Shown here in pieces: positions 22,701 to 36,500 of a stretch of DNA of 64,000 nucleotides; the first letter of the stretch is position 1, and each line of letters starts with the position of its first letter. The DNA lies in the NCBI RefSeq assembly GCF_018139145.2, contig NC_059481.1:9474368-9538367 (forward strand), read 5' to 3'. Below the pieces are notes generated by a model. That model worked only from the letters and a program-made list of their open reading frames with translations. It was not told the origin of the DNA and ran no database searches. The stretch is from Gymnogyps californianus (Eukaryota; Chordata; Aves; Accipitriformes; Cathartidae). Position numbers and translations under genes: made by a program.

Positions 22701-24538
22701 GGTTTTTGCAACATAGCCAGTAACGTTTCTGATAGGTGGCAAGCTCTAGCACTGGTAGTTGCCTTCCTGTGAAAGGAATGCTATTGCTGAATGCCCGGTC
22801 AAATTCAAAATAATTTAATGACAGCAAGCAGATGTTATTGTGTCATGAGAACTCTGGAACTCAGTCTTTGCCATTTGGGCATTTGTTACTTTGATGATTG
22901 AAGAAGTATGATTTAAAAAAAAAAATTTGATGATTGAATACAATGTGATTTAAAAAAAAAAAAAAAGACAAAACAAAACATACCCCCCAACCCGGATGTT
23001 CCCTAGCTGAGATTCCAGGAAAAGCACTAATGAAGGAAGAAAAAGATCTAAAGGAAAATGACAACCATATTCAAAGTAGGGCTTTATAATAAGTGGAAAT
23101 CCAGTTTCTCTGTAAGTTTGATACCAAAGTTGATTGTTAGTGAATATTTTTGCTTTATAAACTGTGATTGTGATTATCACCAGTGCCTTTTTTACAGAGG
23201 AACCCCAAATGTATTAGTTGGAGTTGATGAGGTAAAAGTGTTATGTTAGAAAAACATATGATAACTACCATAATGCAGAGATATGAGACAAATGTTTACT
23301 GTATTTTGTAAGAAACCTAAATGGAATTGGAAGTTTTGTATTTTGTTGTGCAGATTTCTAGCCACACTGGCATATTTAGATGTTCTAATTCAAGGTTTGT
23401 GTATGTTTTCTGTGTTAACAAACTGGGAGTAAAGACAGGATTGAGAATAGAGTAGAGAGTAAATAAATTTAAACAAATAGGTACTTTTCTCTGTGTTCTT
23501 ACCAGAAGTAACTAGGTGTGGGAAATAAAGCAGATGTCTGAAGTTCTCAGAACTCTCTGCTTTGTCAATATAATTGTCATTTTGTAGAAGCTTTATTGAA
23601 CCATGATTTCTTTTGCTGTTTTATTACATTGGATACATAACATAACACACAATTGATTGGAAACTGTTCTATTTTGGGGAATTTTTTCCCCCAAGATAAA
23701 TCTGTAGTAAATTTTATTTAACAACTTGATGTATTTTTATTTTAAGGAACAAGAAATGCATTAGATTTCTTTTAAAAGTCTTTCTGTTAGTTAAGAACTT
23801 GAAAAAATAATCTGAATGTGTACCAATAATGAATACTCTGTATTCCTGGTACAGGAGAAAAAATAAACAGGCAGCTGCAGCCAGGCAGCTCTCTTCTGAA
23901 AATAACTACCAAAGTCATCTGGTAGTGTTGTAACAAGTAAAATTTGTACTTCAGGTTTTTTCATTCTGTTTTTGTATTTTCCACGTCCTCTCTCAATTTC
24001 CTTCAGAATCACTATATTTGAGTGAAAGAAACACGAAACATTGTTTTGCCCAGTAGTTGAAGAGAATTAATTCCAAAAGATCCTAATTTGTGTCTTCTCA
24101 AAAAAAACATGGTGTTTTTCTTGAATGAACTGTAGTTTCTGTGCATGTGACAAGTCAGAAATGACTTCACCACCTACATGTCTTAAACAATGATGCTACA
24201 GACAAATTTTAAATTTGATTATTGATTTATTGGCTAGCCATGTGTGTGTGTGTTTTTAGCTAGTCTAAGAGCTTTTCGGCTGGGTAAAATAGGTATGTAC
24301 CTAGCAAAGCCATATTTGGTCCAAGTATAAAAAAAAGATAATAGGAAATATGTAAAAAAGAATATGTTTTCTTTCTAAACTTTTATTCTATTTTTTTTTT
24401 TAATTCCAGAATAACAGTTGTGAGTTAGTGTAGTGTTTTGTAACATCATGATTTGGATTCTTCTGTTTTATTTTTTTTTCCAAGACAGCAATGAAGTCAC
24501 GTATCTTGCATATTAAAAGAATCTACTTTTACTTGCAG
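19779..24538 (+). other. CCPG1 intron 1
   Basis: The 5' end is still CpG-rich and has a short tandem repeat (units of GCGCTGGCCCTAG, about 20030-20062). The rest is AT-rich. Homopolymers lie at 20847-20859 (C), 21283-21306 (T) and 22350-22373 (T then G). A 36-bp near-tandem duplication with A-tails lies at 22890-22966. No coding exon is recognised. Confidence 0.55.
22890..22966 (+). repeat. Two-copy tandem duplication ending in A runs
   Basis: tttgatgattgaa begins at 22890 and again at 22926. Both copies end in gattt plus a long A run, giving a 36-bp period. Confidence 0.75.
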
Positions 24539-24550
24539 CGTGCTTTGAAA

Positions 24551-27500
24551 ATGTCTGAAAATTCCAGTGACAGTGACTCATCTTGTGGCTGGACTGTCAT
24601 CAATCATGAGGTACCCAATCTCAAATTAATAAAGTTTTGTCATTTTAAGACTAGCTATATGCAGTAAAATATTATTTCAACTTTGTAGTTTTTGTTTTGT
24701 GTGGATCTTGCATATCGACAGAGAATATAAAAAAGAGATTTATAAATAAGAAAACATAAAACTACTGTTTAAAAATGTGTCCTTTACTATAGCTGATATA
24801 AGTTCTGTTATTTAAAATAATATTTTTTTTCTACAAAAGTTTTACTTTAAAGAATTGCTAGAATTTTAGTGAGATGCTCTACTCTGTTCCATCTTTCCTG
24901 AAAACATTGACATTCTATATAACTTGTCTGTTGTTGCTAATACATTTCTTCGTTTCCTTCCAAATCCCACCCCGTCCAAAAAACCCCAAAAAGTTGGGAA
25001 TAATGGGCAGGAAAAATATCTCATGCAGAAGGGAATGATTCCATGATTTCTCCAAGTCTTTTCTACCACTAAGGTATCTGATCCTAGCTTCAACAGTTGC
25101 TGTTTAGGAACAGCCATCTGTCCTTAGAGTCTGTCTTTCTTGTTATGAAAAAATAGGATAGAGACAAGTTTATGCTCATTGACTAGAATATTAGAAGGCG
25201 GCATTTTCAAGGCTCATGTGAATGCTATAGTTTGTACATAACCGACTGCTTTTGTTCCTGGCTGGAACAGTCTCTGTCTTTGAGTTGAGCTTCTGAGCTC
25301 AGGAGGTTGAGGACTTGCATAAAGACGTCTGTGAGACATGCTGCCTCTAATCTTTTGTATTGCCTCACTCTGCTTACAGAATGCATAGGCAGTTTGGAGA
25401 AAGATGCACATAGGCCTATTGGGTCTTATTTGCATGATTTTAAGCACTTTCGTTTGTGTGGAATGCTGTCCTGCATTGAAAGGAAAGATACGGGGAGTTT
25501 AGAGGATCTGGGGTCTCCAGAAATCAACAGTATTGCACAGACTGGTTGGAAGTCCCTTGAAGAAGGTTATGTTACAGAGAGCATGTAATTATATATTCCA
25601 CACCCAAGATGCTGAAGCTTTCCCAGGCTTTCTTGCCTCAAGTGGAATCTGGGGCAAGCTACCGTGAGTAAAGGAATGCCAACATTTTGTTAGGTTTATT
25701 GGGAAATGAAGGTGATGGAAGGGCAGGGCAGCTCTCCTTACCTCTGTACTGTAAGGTCAGGAATGAGAAGGGAAGTATAGCCTTCTCGGAGCTTAAAATT
25801 ATGATTGGTGAGGGCTTGCCATACTTACACTTGGAGGGTCTTGAAAACGTTAACAGCCTGAAAGGGTTAGAGGGGGTAAGAGATCCTTCTGTGAGAAGGA
25901 CTGAGTTTTGACATGACTTTGTGTTTTCCAGGGACTCGCAGCAGCTTTTAGCACAAGTTCTTTGCAATTCACTTTGGAATTCTGGGTTTCCTTGGCTCTA
26001 TTTTTCAGGCAGGGGAGCACAAGGCATAAAATATGTAGAAATAACCTGAATGTTGGCACCTTGTGGAGGAGGAATTCATATGGCAGTGCAGGACTGAGCT
26101 AGTGGCAGCAGCTAAGAGAATTTTTTTTTTCCATTAGGCAAAGTGTCACTGAAGAGGTATCTTCCATAAGGAAATATACAAAAGCAGTCTAATTATTGTG
26201 TAAGGAAGTTGTGATGGTAGATTGTGTGGCAGCAGGCGAAAGAGCTAACATGCTGTGTGCAAGGCAAAAAACTGTTCTTGGTTCAAAATACTTGTTGTCT
26301 TTTAAGACCTAATCAATGGATGTGTGGAGCTCTATCAAATTTGTATGGCTTCAGTTGTGTTTCTGTCCATCTTTTGATCTCTGCTGTAGCTTAATTTATT
26401 AGGCATACTTTTATTTAGGATGAAATGCTAGAACTCCTTCATTCTTTGATCAATGGATATCTTGGAGTATAGCTATTTGTAAAGTCGCTATTATGTCTAT
26501 GTAGCCCTGGTTTAATTTGTGTGTTTGTGTTTCCTATCTGCTGATGTTTGACTAGTTGTATAAAGTGACAATGGCTTTATTAAAACAAAAGTAATTTTTA
26601 ATTCCTAGTAGAATAAAGCTTGAGACAAAAAAAAAAAGTGAAGCAATTAAAGGTCTGTTGGCATGGGATTCGTTGTTGTCTAGGTGTCTACAGGGTCGGC
26701 GTCTGAATCTGATGTTGGTTTCAAAGTTCGGATTGTATAGATTAAATCAATACAATCAATGGAGTCTAGAGAGCGGTAATTTTTATGCTAAGGTCAACAC
26801 TTACATTTGATCAAATGACTTGCTGTGTTGACTCCACTGACTTGTATTGACTGTAAAGGTGCCTTCAGCAATTTGCTCAGGTGTAGACACTTAAAGTTAG
26901 ATAAGATTAATGTTTTATCTTACTTTCCCCTAGCATTGAACAAGGCAGGCCTAAGTTGCTCAAACTCTGAGAGGCCCTACCTATTAGTGTGGATCTCCAA
27001 TATCCTTTTCTCCTTTAGTCCCGAGGATTTTTGTCTCTCTTCAGATCTTGGCTGATGTGTGGGTGTAGTACAGGGGGGGAGTTTGTTTGTTTTGTTTTTT
27101 AAGTATTTAGCATTGTTTTGTAAACTGAGCAGGTTATTGAGCCAGAATCCTCAGAGCAAATGGATTAACTGTTTTCCTGGAATGATGCTTACATGTTGGC
27201 TCTCTGTATCTTCTTGTTGCCTGCCCCAAAACATTTTCAAGGAACAGTACTTGAGATATTTCGTTCACAGGAGGAAAATAGGAAATAATGGGAAGAGGTC
27301 CTGGGTAGTGATCAGCTGTTTCTCCTTCACTGCACACTCCCCGATTTGCAGATTGTAATGAAAATCTGGGTACTTCGAAAGGCAAGGCATTACAAGTTTG
27401 TGATTGTACTCAAGTTTTGAAAGCTCAGTTCAGTTTCAAAAGCGCAAGAGATGTGGTTTGTGGCTTATAAATGTTGGGCCACGGTTTCATTTCTGTTGGC

Positions 27501-30500
27501 AGCAAGGTGGTATGTAAGAGATGGTTAAAACTTTTCCTTGTTTTGGGTTGGATGACAAGTTGGGAATCCTGTCACTGAAAGAGAAATAGAAAACTCCCTC
27601 CAGTCCTCAAGACCAGGCGGAATACAGGAGTGCACAGGCTGCTGGACTTTACAGACTTCTAATAAAAGTGAAACGGTTTAAGAGTTGGCTACAGCGGTTG
27701 GGTTACTCAGTTGTGAATTGCAGGCTTTATTTTCATACTTGGGATGGTTATTTTACACTGTAACTGAAAATGAATTATGCAGTCTAAATAAATTAACATA
27801 ATACAAGATTATAGGAAGGCAGGGATTTGTCTAGCCAAAGCAGAACAGATTTCTGTGGTGTAGAGATTTTCTGTTCCCAGTTATTCTTCCCTGACTAAAA
27901 GAAATAAAATTCTGTTCGGGGTGGGAAAACACCGGTGTTTAAGTGCTCCCATTATTGGCGTTCTCCTGGCAAGACAGCTTTGAATCTGAGCATGAAGAAA
28001 GCAGAATGAATGGGATGGCTAGATACCCTTCATGCACTTGTTATCCAGGGAAGGGGTGACGTGGACTACTGTATACTTCGGGGAGATGATTTGGATATTT
28101 AGGAAAGGGATAGAGCTAAGGATTAGACAAATTTGGAATACTATAGTATTACTTTCTTGCGTATTATTGTGACCTGTATTGATGATGACACAATAGAATC
28201 AGTTTCTGGATTTGTTTTGCCATTTAAAAGGCACCAAGTTAAGAGGGGCGAGAAATGGCAATTGGCTAGATTGTGATTGTAGAGAACTGACAGCTGTGTA
28301 TGCTGAATTTAATATCTGCTTTGAACAGAGGAGTGATGCTGTGTATCGTTGGACTACTCTTAAGGAAGGACTGGCTAATTTTGTGTAGGAGTGTAGGAAA
28401 AGGAGTGTAGTGAGGAGACAATATCCTTTCTCAACCTCTTTGCTGTTGATGAAATGGAAGGGTGATGGAGGCCTAGCAACAGATTAAGTGAATCGGAGAG
28501 TTCAGACATCCACACCAGACTGCACGTGTTTGAAAAACGATGGCTTAACTTGTACTCAGCTAGCCCAGTTTCTTGGTATTTTAGCTAAAATTTTAATCTG
28601 TTTTAAGCTGTGTTCCTGATGTTTGCCTTGTTGTGGAGCCTGGGCAAACTAAATTTTTGTTATTCTTCTTCACAACTGAAGAAACGAAGTAGTGGTTCTA
28701 TTACATCAGAGAACAATTGTCACATAATAAATCTATATACCTATCTATAAAACCCAACCAAGCCAAAAACCCCAAATAATTTTGTATTTTCTTTCCTGAG
28801 ATTTAACTCAGATTTTGATAAGTTACTTATTATTGAGTGGTAAATTTCTGCAAAACATTTGAGATTAAAATTGTGATACTTTTGTAGTCAAAAGAAAAAA
28901 TACAAAGTGTTTGTCAAATTACGAAAGCAGTTAATATTTTTAAGCCTTTTAAAAAGGAACATAACTTTATAATGTGATTGTAGAATGTATCTTGCGCAAC
29001 TCTTTAATCTTCCTGAAGTACAGTCTCCTCTTAAAAGCGTACATGTTTGCTTGAGTCCTGAAATGAGGCATCTAGGGAAACTGATCTGGAAGTATTACTA
29101 CTACTGTAATTTCATACCTGCTATTGCAAACATAACTATCTCTGTTTACAAAAACAGCTCAAGTTATTTATGGATCAGAGTGACTTAGTATTTTTCAGTT
29201 ATGTTTTGCATGTTTATGGTTTTCTCATAACCTTACTTGTGTTCCATCAGTTCTTTTAAACAAAAATTACAATATGAAGATTAAATCTTGAGAGTTGTCA
29301 GCCATATTGCTTGTCTTTACTGCCCTGCAGTCTCTGAACGTTGCTTATCTTCAGTTCCTGTTTTGCTCTGAGGCTGTTCCTGACTAGCAGCTGACTAATA
29401 ACTAAGGCTCCTTTCTGGATTAAAGACAGAAATCCAATTTAGAGATTATATAAATACTTGTTTTCCTGGTGTCAGAGATGTACTATTAAAACAGCCATTC
29501 AAATTTGCTGACAGGAATTGAGATGGAGTAGAGTTATACATATTTTTTTCCTGGTAGTAGTACTTATTAGAGTTCATGGTGGTACTCTTGAAGTTCCGTT
29601 TTGGGGAGAGTATGTGTATTTACGTACAATACATGGACACGTGTACAAGAATTAGATCCCATAGTCAAAACTCATTTGACAATCTCCTCTGTTTCTCTAA
29701 ATTCTATTTAATAAATAGGTCTAATAAAGCTAATAGAAAATAGTTATTTAAAATACTTAGCATAGTTGTTAATTGATGCCTAAATTTCCCCCCCCCCCCC
29801 CCCTTAGAATTGTCCTCCTCTGCCTTTTTTCAATCAGGGTCATAAGTATTACACACTAACAGTTGTTTCCCTCTAGTTAATTACTTGGTATTTCCCTTGC
29901 TTTTCTTTGCTTAAAATCTTCTTCTGTTTCAAAGGTTATTATTCTTCTCTTCTGTTTTTATTATTAATGTTCTGGGTTTTTTGTAACCCTTTCCTTCTGC
30001 TTTACTGATGGAAACCCCAATAACTGTAACGTTCATTTAAAACTCTTCAACTCCAGGGTTCTGACATAGAGACAGTGACTTCAGAAAATGGAAGCACAAA
30101 TGATAACCATGAGTTTGTTTCGGAAGAGTATGTTTCTTTGCAAGAAGAGGAGCAACCAGTTGATTTGGAAGGTAAGATATTAAGAGAGGAGCAGTTCTGT
30201 AAAATAGGTAAGTGTCTGTTGTAGCATTGGCAGAAAATTAGTATTTTTAATAGAGTTTGTATACTTTGTAGGCCTCTAAGCACTTGCTTCATCAGTGTTA
30301 TGGAAAATATTCAGTCATCAACTTTTATAAAAGTATTTTTTCTTGAAATAGATGAAATTAATAGAGTATCTTTCCTATTGTCAATACTTTAGATGTGTTA
30401 TAGAATAGCATGCACTGATGTTGCTGGAAGATAGTTTATAGAAGTGCTATTGATAGAAGAAATATTCCTTAATAATGTCATTGATCAAATAAGAGTAGTT

Positions 30501-33500
30501 TGGAATCAGTGCTTTTACACCTAAAAAATAACGTTGTGGCACTGTGTTAGCATTTCTTGAGTTGGAAGTGTAAGTCTGGTGCATATTAATATAATGAAAA
30601 TCCTTCCACTTAATTACTAAATTTAATACTCAATTTGTTAATATTGGTATGAGAACACAGACGTGACAGATTCAGTGTGCAGTTGACTAAATTTGAGCTT
30701 GGCCACGTTTCCAAATTCATAACCTCTCCTTGTAGAAACAGGACTAGACACTCAAACTCCAATGACTATCGGGAAAATATTTTAATTATCCTAGCATACA
30801 AATGTACTGTGGTATCAACTTACAGTATAGTGTTGGTTTCTATCTAACTGTGCTTTTCATTTATTGGTTACTTGCATTATGATCAGTATGAGCATTTGAA
30901 TTTAAGTATCATGCAAAACGTTGTATTACATAATGACAAATGGGATTCTGATGTTTGTTAGAGGGATATTAAAAATGACATTTAGTGTATTTTTAGAAAA
31001 CCTTCCCTGATATGAGTAGATAATAGAAATGTGGCAATTATACCTATTTTAATGTTATATGGGAGTGGGCATAATTTGTGGTTACCGGTTTTAATCCCTT
31101 GTTTGTTTGTTTGTTTGTTTGTTTTTTCCTCTTTTTATTTATATAGCTCAGTGCAACAATGATGGAGAGATACCAGTGGTAGATAATACTCTCTCTGCTT
31201 TTGAGGAAACTCAGACAGTTCCAGAGGTAAATTATGTTACGTTATTCAGAAGCTTCTGTGAGCCCCATCTGACAATGCCAAGCAACGTTTTGAAGGCATT
31301 AAAATAAAGATACTGATTTTTCCTTTTTTTAAAGCATTAAGAATTCTTGCTATTTTTAAAAATTACTTTATATTGTAGGTATCTGAATAATTTTTATGTT
31401 GTCCATTTCCCTAGGGAAAGAAAGCAAAAAACCCTGATGATGGGTCCTGCATTGGAACTATTAGCGATGATTCTGACATTGTTACACTTGAAGCTCCAAA
31501 ACCAGAAGAAACTCAAAGTCAGGAGGAAGCTCCAGCTGATGGTGAAGAAGCTCGAAGTTCAGAGGATTTTAACATGGGTTCCTCCTCTAGCAGTCAATAT
31601 GCGTTTTCCCATATAGAAACTGGTAAGAGCAATAAACTACTAAGCAACTGTGTGCAAAAATGTCACCGGGGAAAAAAAAAAAATCGTTGCTTAGGGAACC
31701 TTCTGTGTGTGGAGAAGGGGAAAAAAAATTGGTCTTGTTGAGTACATGGCCAAGTGTTTGCAGTCTCTAGGACAACTCTAGTTGCCCTAACTCTAAAACT
31801 TTGTCCAAATGAACGTCTGCAGTCTTTTTATTTGAAAGTGTTCTCTCCCATTAAGTGTTCACTGTTTCAAATAGAGAGTAAATTTCTAGCATATTTTGGA
31901 GAATTAAAATTACTTTTAGTTCGTAGAATAATCGTAGGTTTTCTCTTGACAATTTTTTGGGCTTTTACAGAGTTAGCATAAATGACTAGCGACTGGGAGA
32001 GAATTGATTTTTTGGAGCCATGAGGACTAATAGCAGCATGACTACAAAAACTTTTTGCTTACCTTCATGGCTACGTAGAATATATATATATATTTTTTTA
32101 AGATACTCCCAGTACTTGGCAGAAGTATGCAATGCATGATATACAGGAGGAAGGATATGAATATTTGGCCAATTAAAAACAAACAAACAAAACCTCAACA
32201 AACCCAAACAAAAAAATTTACTGTTGTGTTACTCTTCTCTAGTTCTCTAGTCTTCCTTTTTAATTGTTTGGCTGCTTATTTGTAATCTTTTCTGTTCTCT
32301 TCATTGTCTGTAAGACTTTTATGTTACTGATTTTTACCTTTCAAAGTAAGTTGAAGAGCAGGATTTTTCTTAAAATACTGTTTTATCTTAGAAGTAGAAT
32401 AAAGCATCGTTAAACGTTCACATATCTGTATAGTATCCATTGGAATCAAAAAATGACAGCTTAGCATCTAATTATGACCAGTGATGATTCGTAACAAAGC
32501 TGTTGCCTTCTTTAAGTCTTCTGGATGACTTGACTTAATTTTTAATTCAAAATTTAGTTGACTTTCTTTTTTCTTTTAGGGCTGAGTTCTAAAAATGCCT
32601 TTTTTTTCCCCCCCCTATGTTTTTGTACACAAAAGTCAGTTGGCTGGAGAAGCTGAGGAAGATTCCTGATTGTGTAAGGGGATGGGGGAATGAGGTGAAA
32701 GAGCATGTCTCTCGCAGTCTCCCTTTCCAAGGTGGTGTGATTAAATTTGATCAGCTTTTGTAAAGCTGATTGCTTATGGCTTGCATGGAGTGTTCTTAAA
32801 ATTATCAGTAGCAATCTGACTTGATGTTGTAGTAGTGATATTCCAAACAGATGCTGAAAGCCAGTCCTCACTGAAGAATTTGGCTAAGCTGACAGTGTTT
32901 TATTTGCTGTTTTGACAAATGTTAAACTTACATGTAAATTTGGAATGGGCATCAGTAAGCTTTGCAATACATTTTAATATGTATGCTTGACCATTTAAAT
33001 GAATGGTTCTTGTTGGATTCCAAATCTATGTGTGACTTTCAAAAAGAATTTCTTCCTTCTAACTTAAGCTGATTTCAGCATGGTCTTTAGTGTTGTGCAT
33101 TGATTGACCAAGTATTATAGAAAATGTCTGGAGTACTTTTGCATTTATTTTAAATGCCAAAGTTTTAGCAGTCAAAATTTTCATGCTGCTTTTTGGGTAT
33201 GGAGATCTTTGCCATCCACTTCTTGTTGAATTTTCTCTTGTGTTGGAAAAGGATGAGCTTCAGATTTTCCTAATGTAGGTACTAAAACGTTCTACAACAA
33301 TTTTCTGCCACTTACTTGCAAACCGATTCCTGTTTAGACTGTCTTCACCATGCAAACAGAAATATTTTAATATTGCTTCATGAATGAAGTTAACTAGCAG
33401 AAGCGCTCATATACTGAAAAAAACTGCATCTAGGCTTGAGTCATGTCTATGCAGAAATGTCAAAGAAAATCACATTCTTAACTGACATTGTTACTTCATC

Positions 33501-36500
33501 TGGTTTCTAGTGTAGAGCTGACACTTCAAAATCATAGCAGAAGCTAGGATTTTGGACTGCTATTGTGGTCACACTTTGTTTCATTTATACTCCTTTTCAT
33601 CCTGTCAATGTTAGAGTACAGCTTTGTACTGAATTCTTACAGCAGCTGTAAGGCAGTGTCATTCTTGCCTGAAAGTGTAATGCTGTTGACAAGTTGCCAG
33701 TAAGTGCTTATGAATAGCTCAGCTTTTCTCTTTGCTTTCTGATTGTCTATTTTTTTTTTTTTTCCTACTTTGCTGTCCAGTGTATATCAGAGAATTTCCC
33801 ATTTGGCTAGAAGCAGCTTGTTCCTTAACCCCTTTTGTATTCCATATGTGTAAACTTCTTTGGTTGTTGAAAAAACCCTGAAAAAAACCCAAATAAGCAA
33901 TAATAACACCTGTCTTATTAAGTATGTCCTGTATAATCCTTTATAATGTCTGATCCCTGCATTATAGTAAAAATACCCCTCTTGACTAATTTCTGAATAC
34001 TTGTCTTTATTGTCCAGGATTGGAGAAATATGCAGCTGCTTAAATGACTGATTCTAAAATAGTGTCCTTTTCTGCCAAGCTTTGTAAATTCATTTAAGAA
34101 TCTGCATGTCAAGTAGCTGTTTAAGTGGTTTGTCTTTATTGCAATGTCTGCTTGGTCTGTCTGGTTTGACTAATTGACTAAAATGTTTTTTTTTTTTTTT
34201 TAGTAAGAGGGGAAGTTATCTTTCATTATCTGACATGTTGCTTGTCCCTGGAGTCAGAAATTAGACATATATTCCAGATAGGAATTGGTAATCTTTTCTG
34301 GGGTTGATGCAATCACTTCTATTAAGTTGGAATTTATTTTAAATGAAGAATCTTAATTGGTAATGCTTTTTATAGATAATGGCTAGCACTGCTTGGCATT
34401 CTTGTCTCTTCAGTGATGTGTGCATGGCTTTGCTCAAACAAATGATTTTCAGTTGTGAAATGTTCAAGCACAGTAACTCTGTATTTATATTTTTACATTT
34501 GAGTGATGATCTCTGATATGAGAATGAACAACCATATTTCCAGAAGGGGCATTAGCATTGTGTAGTTGCAGGCATCAAATTTAGTGTCTGAGCAAGAGCA
34601 CTTTGTGATGTGCTGGAGGCTTCATCGATCACATTGAATCTATTTCAGGCATGTGAATTAGGTACATGAATATAGGTATTTGAAAGTTTCTTTTTTCACC
34701 CTGCTACTGCTTCCCCTTGATGTTTGCCTTACACTTGAAAATGATGCTTTCAGAGGCGGGAGATTAAATAATTGTTACTTATGTACTGGCTTATATAAAC
34801 TTATTTACAGTAAATGCAGCAAGCATTTGTACCACTAATAGCAACAAGCAATTACAGCTCTATTGTTATTTTTCCAGTTAGAATATATGGCTTTTGGGCC
34901 ATAGGAACATGAATGTACAAATGGTATCATAAATACTATTTTACAAAAATGCTATAAAAGATATTTTTTATGGTTAGAATTTGTTATCTCAAATCTCGGC
35001 CGATTCAATCTTCCAAAACATCAGTCAGGTAATAGAAGCATTTGGGATTCAGAGTGTTGGGGAGGGACAAACACAGAAGCACCTGAGTGGTTCTTCTCCT
35101 GTGCAGCAGGGGTTGAAAATGGCTTTTTTGAAAGGTGGGTAAAGGTGTTAATAGGTAGTATATGGTAGATATTAAAAGTAAACAAAATTACATATTTTTG
35201 GATATTTATAATACCTACATTAATGGAACTTTAATGGAATTTTGTCTGCAGCTGCCTGTAGATCACAGAATGAAGTTTTTTGAGAGAATATAATAAAACC
35301 ATATCTGTCTTCTGGAAGGCTTTCTTTTAGTAAGCCTTTATGTTGCTCTTCTATTATTAAATAGTTCAGTCTCAATATCTGTAAGAGAAGAAAAACTGAA
35401 TTCTTAACCTTTCTACTTCGCAAGAATTTGCAGAGGCAATACATGTAGATGCTTTAAGAGGCAGGATTGTCTGAAAGAAACACTTTCTAATGAGTGAATG
35501 ATAAGGTATGGGGAAGTGCCATACAGTTTTTTGCTGATGATTTCTTGATTCTCTATCTTTTCCTTTTAAAAAATGAATTTTTAGCTTTGGAGATCAAGCG
35601 TTCCTTGCATAATATCCAGCATAAAATATCACATTGAGAATTTTTATTTTATTAATGTTCTCCAAGATAAACGCCAAATATATTTGCATAAATATGATGG
35701 ATTTTGATACTCAAAATTATTTTTTTAAGGCAACAATTAATGCATTTTAAAGACTGTTCTGTGTTGGTTTTCAGTTTTTTCGTCTCAGGCTAGCAATGAT
35801 GAATCAAGTAGTGATGAAACTAGCAATCAGTCCAGTCCCACAGTACGAAAACGTCGGGCTAAGAAGAGGCTGATCTCTAGCTCCGAGGCTGAGGGTGGGT
35901 CACCTGCTGAACCGGAGTCTGAACCTCCCAGAGAAGAGCAGCACAAACGCCAGTTCAGTAGTGGCCTTAACAGATGCATCGTACTAGCTTTGGTGATTGC
36001 AATCAGCATGGGCTTTGGACATTTCTATGGTGAGTTTATAGAAAACAAAATACGTAGAATCAACGTCTTACATAACAAATACCATTTTATTGTGACTCTG
36101 ATTTTTTTTCTTGTTCTCTGCTAACAATCTAAAGCTAAAAATGAGAAAAAGCAACTGCTAATGTATGGATAACACAGGGAGGCCCTTCAGCGGTGCAATT
36201 TTTTATACGCTACTTTAAATAAACAGGAATTAATTTTTGGTTGCCCTTCCAGATAGAAATTTCTTGTTGTTCTCATAATGCAGTGTGTACCCTTCATTTT
36301 TCACATCTTTTCTTTTGAAATAAATTTGTGTTAGTGCTTACCATTCCTAATAGCATTCAGAGAGTTATTTCCGGCTTCTGTCCCATATGTACTCATCTGG
36401 TAAATGTCAGAGCAAGGCATATTTTTTACAGGAGTTCATAGTATCGATATTTTTCTGTCTCTGGTGGAGAAAAATACGCTGTAGTTGTCCTTGCAGTTCC

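Noticed and set aside
25307..25588. A 93-codon plus-strand open frame in CCPG1 intron 2
   Set aside because: No recognisable similarity, no flanking splice sites and AT-rich surroundings; most likely chance.
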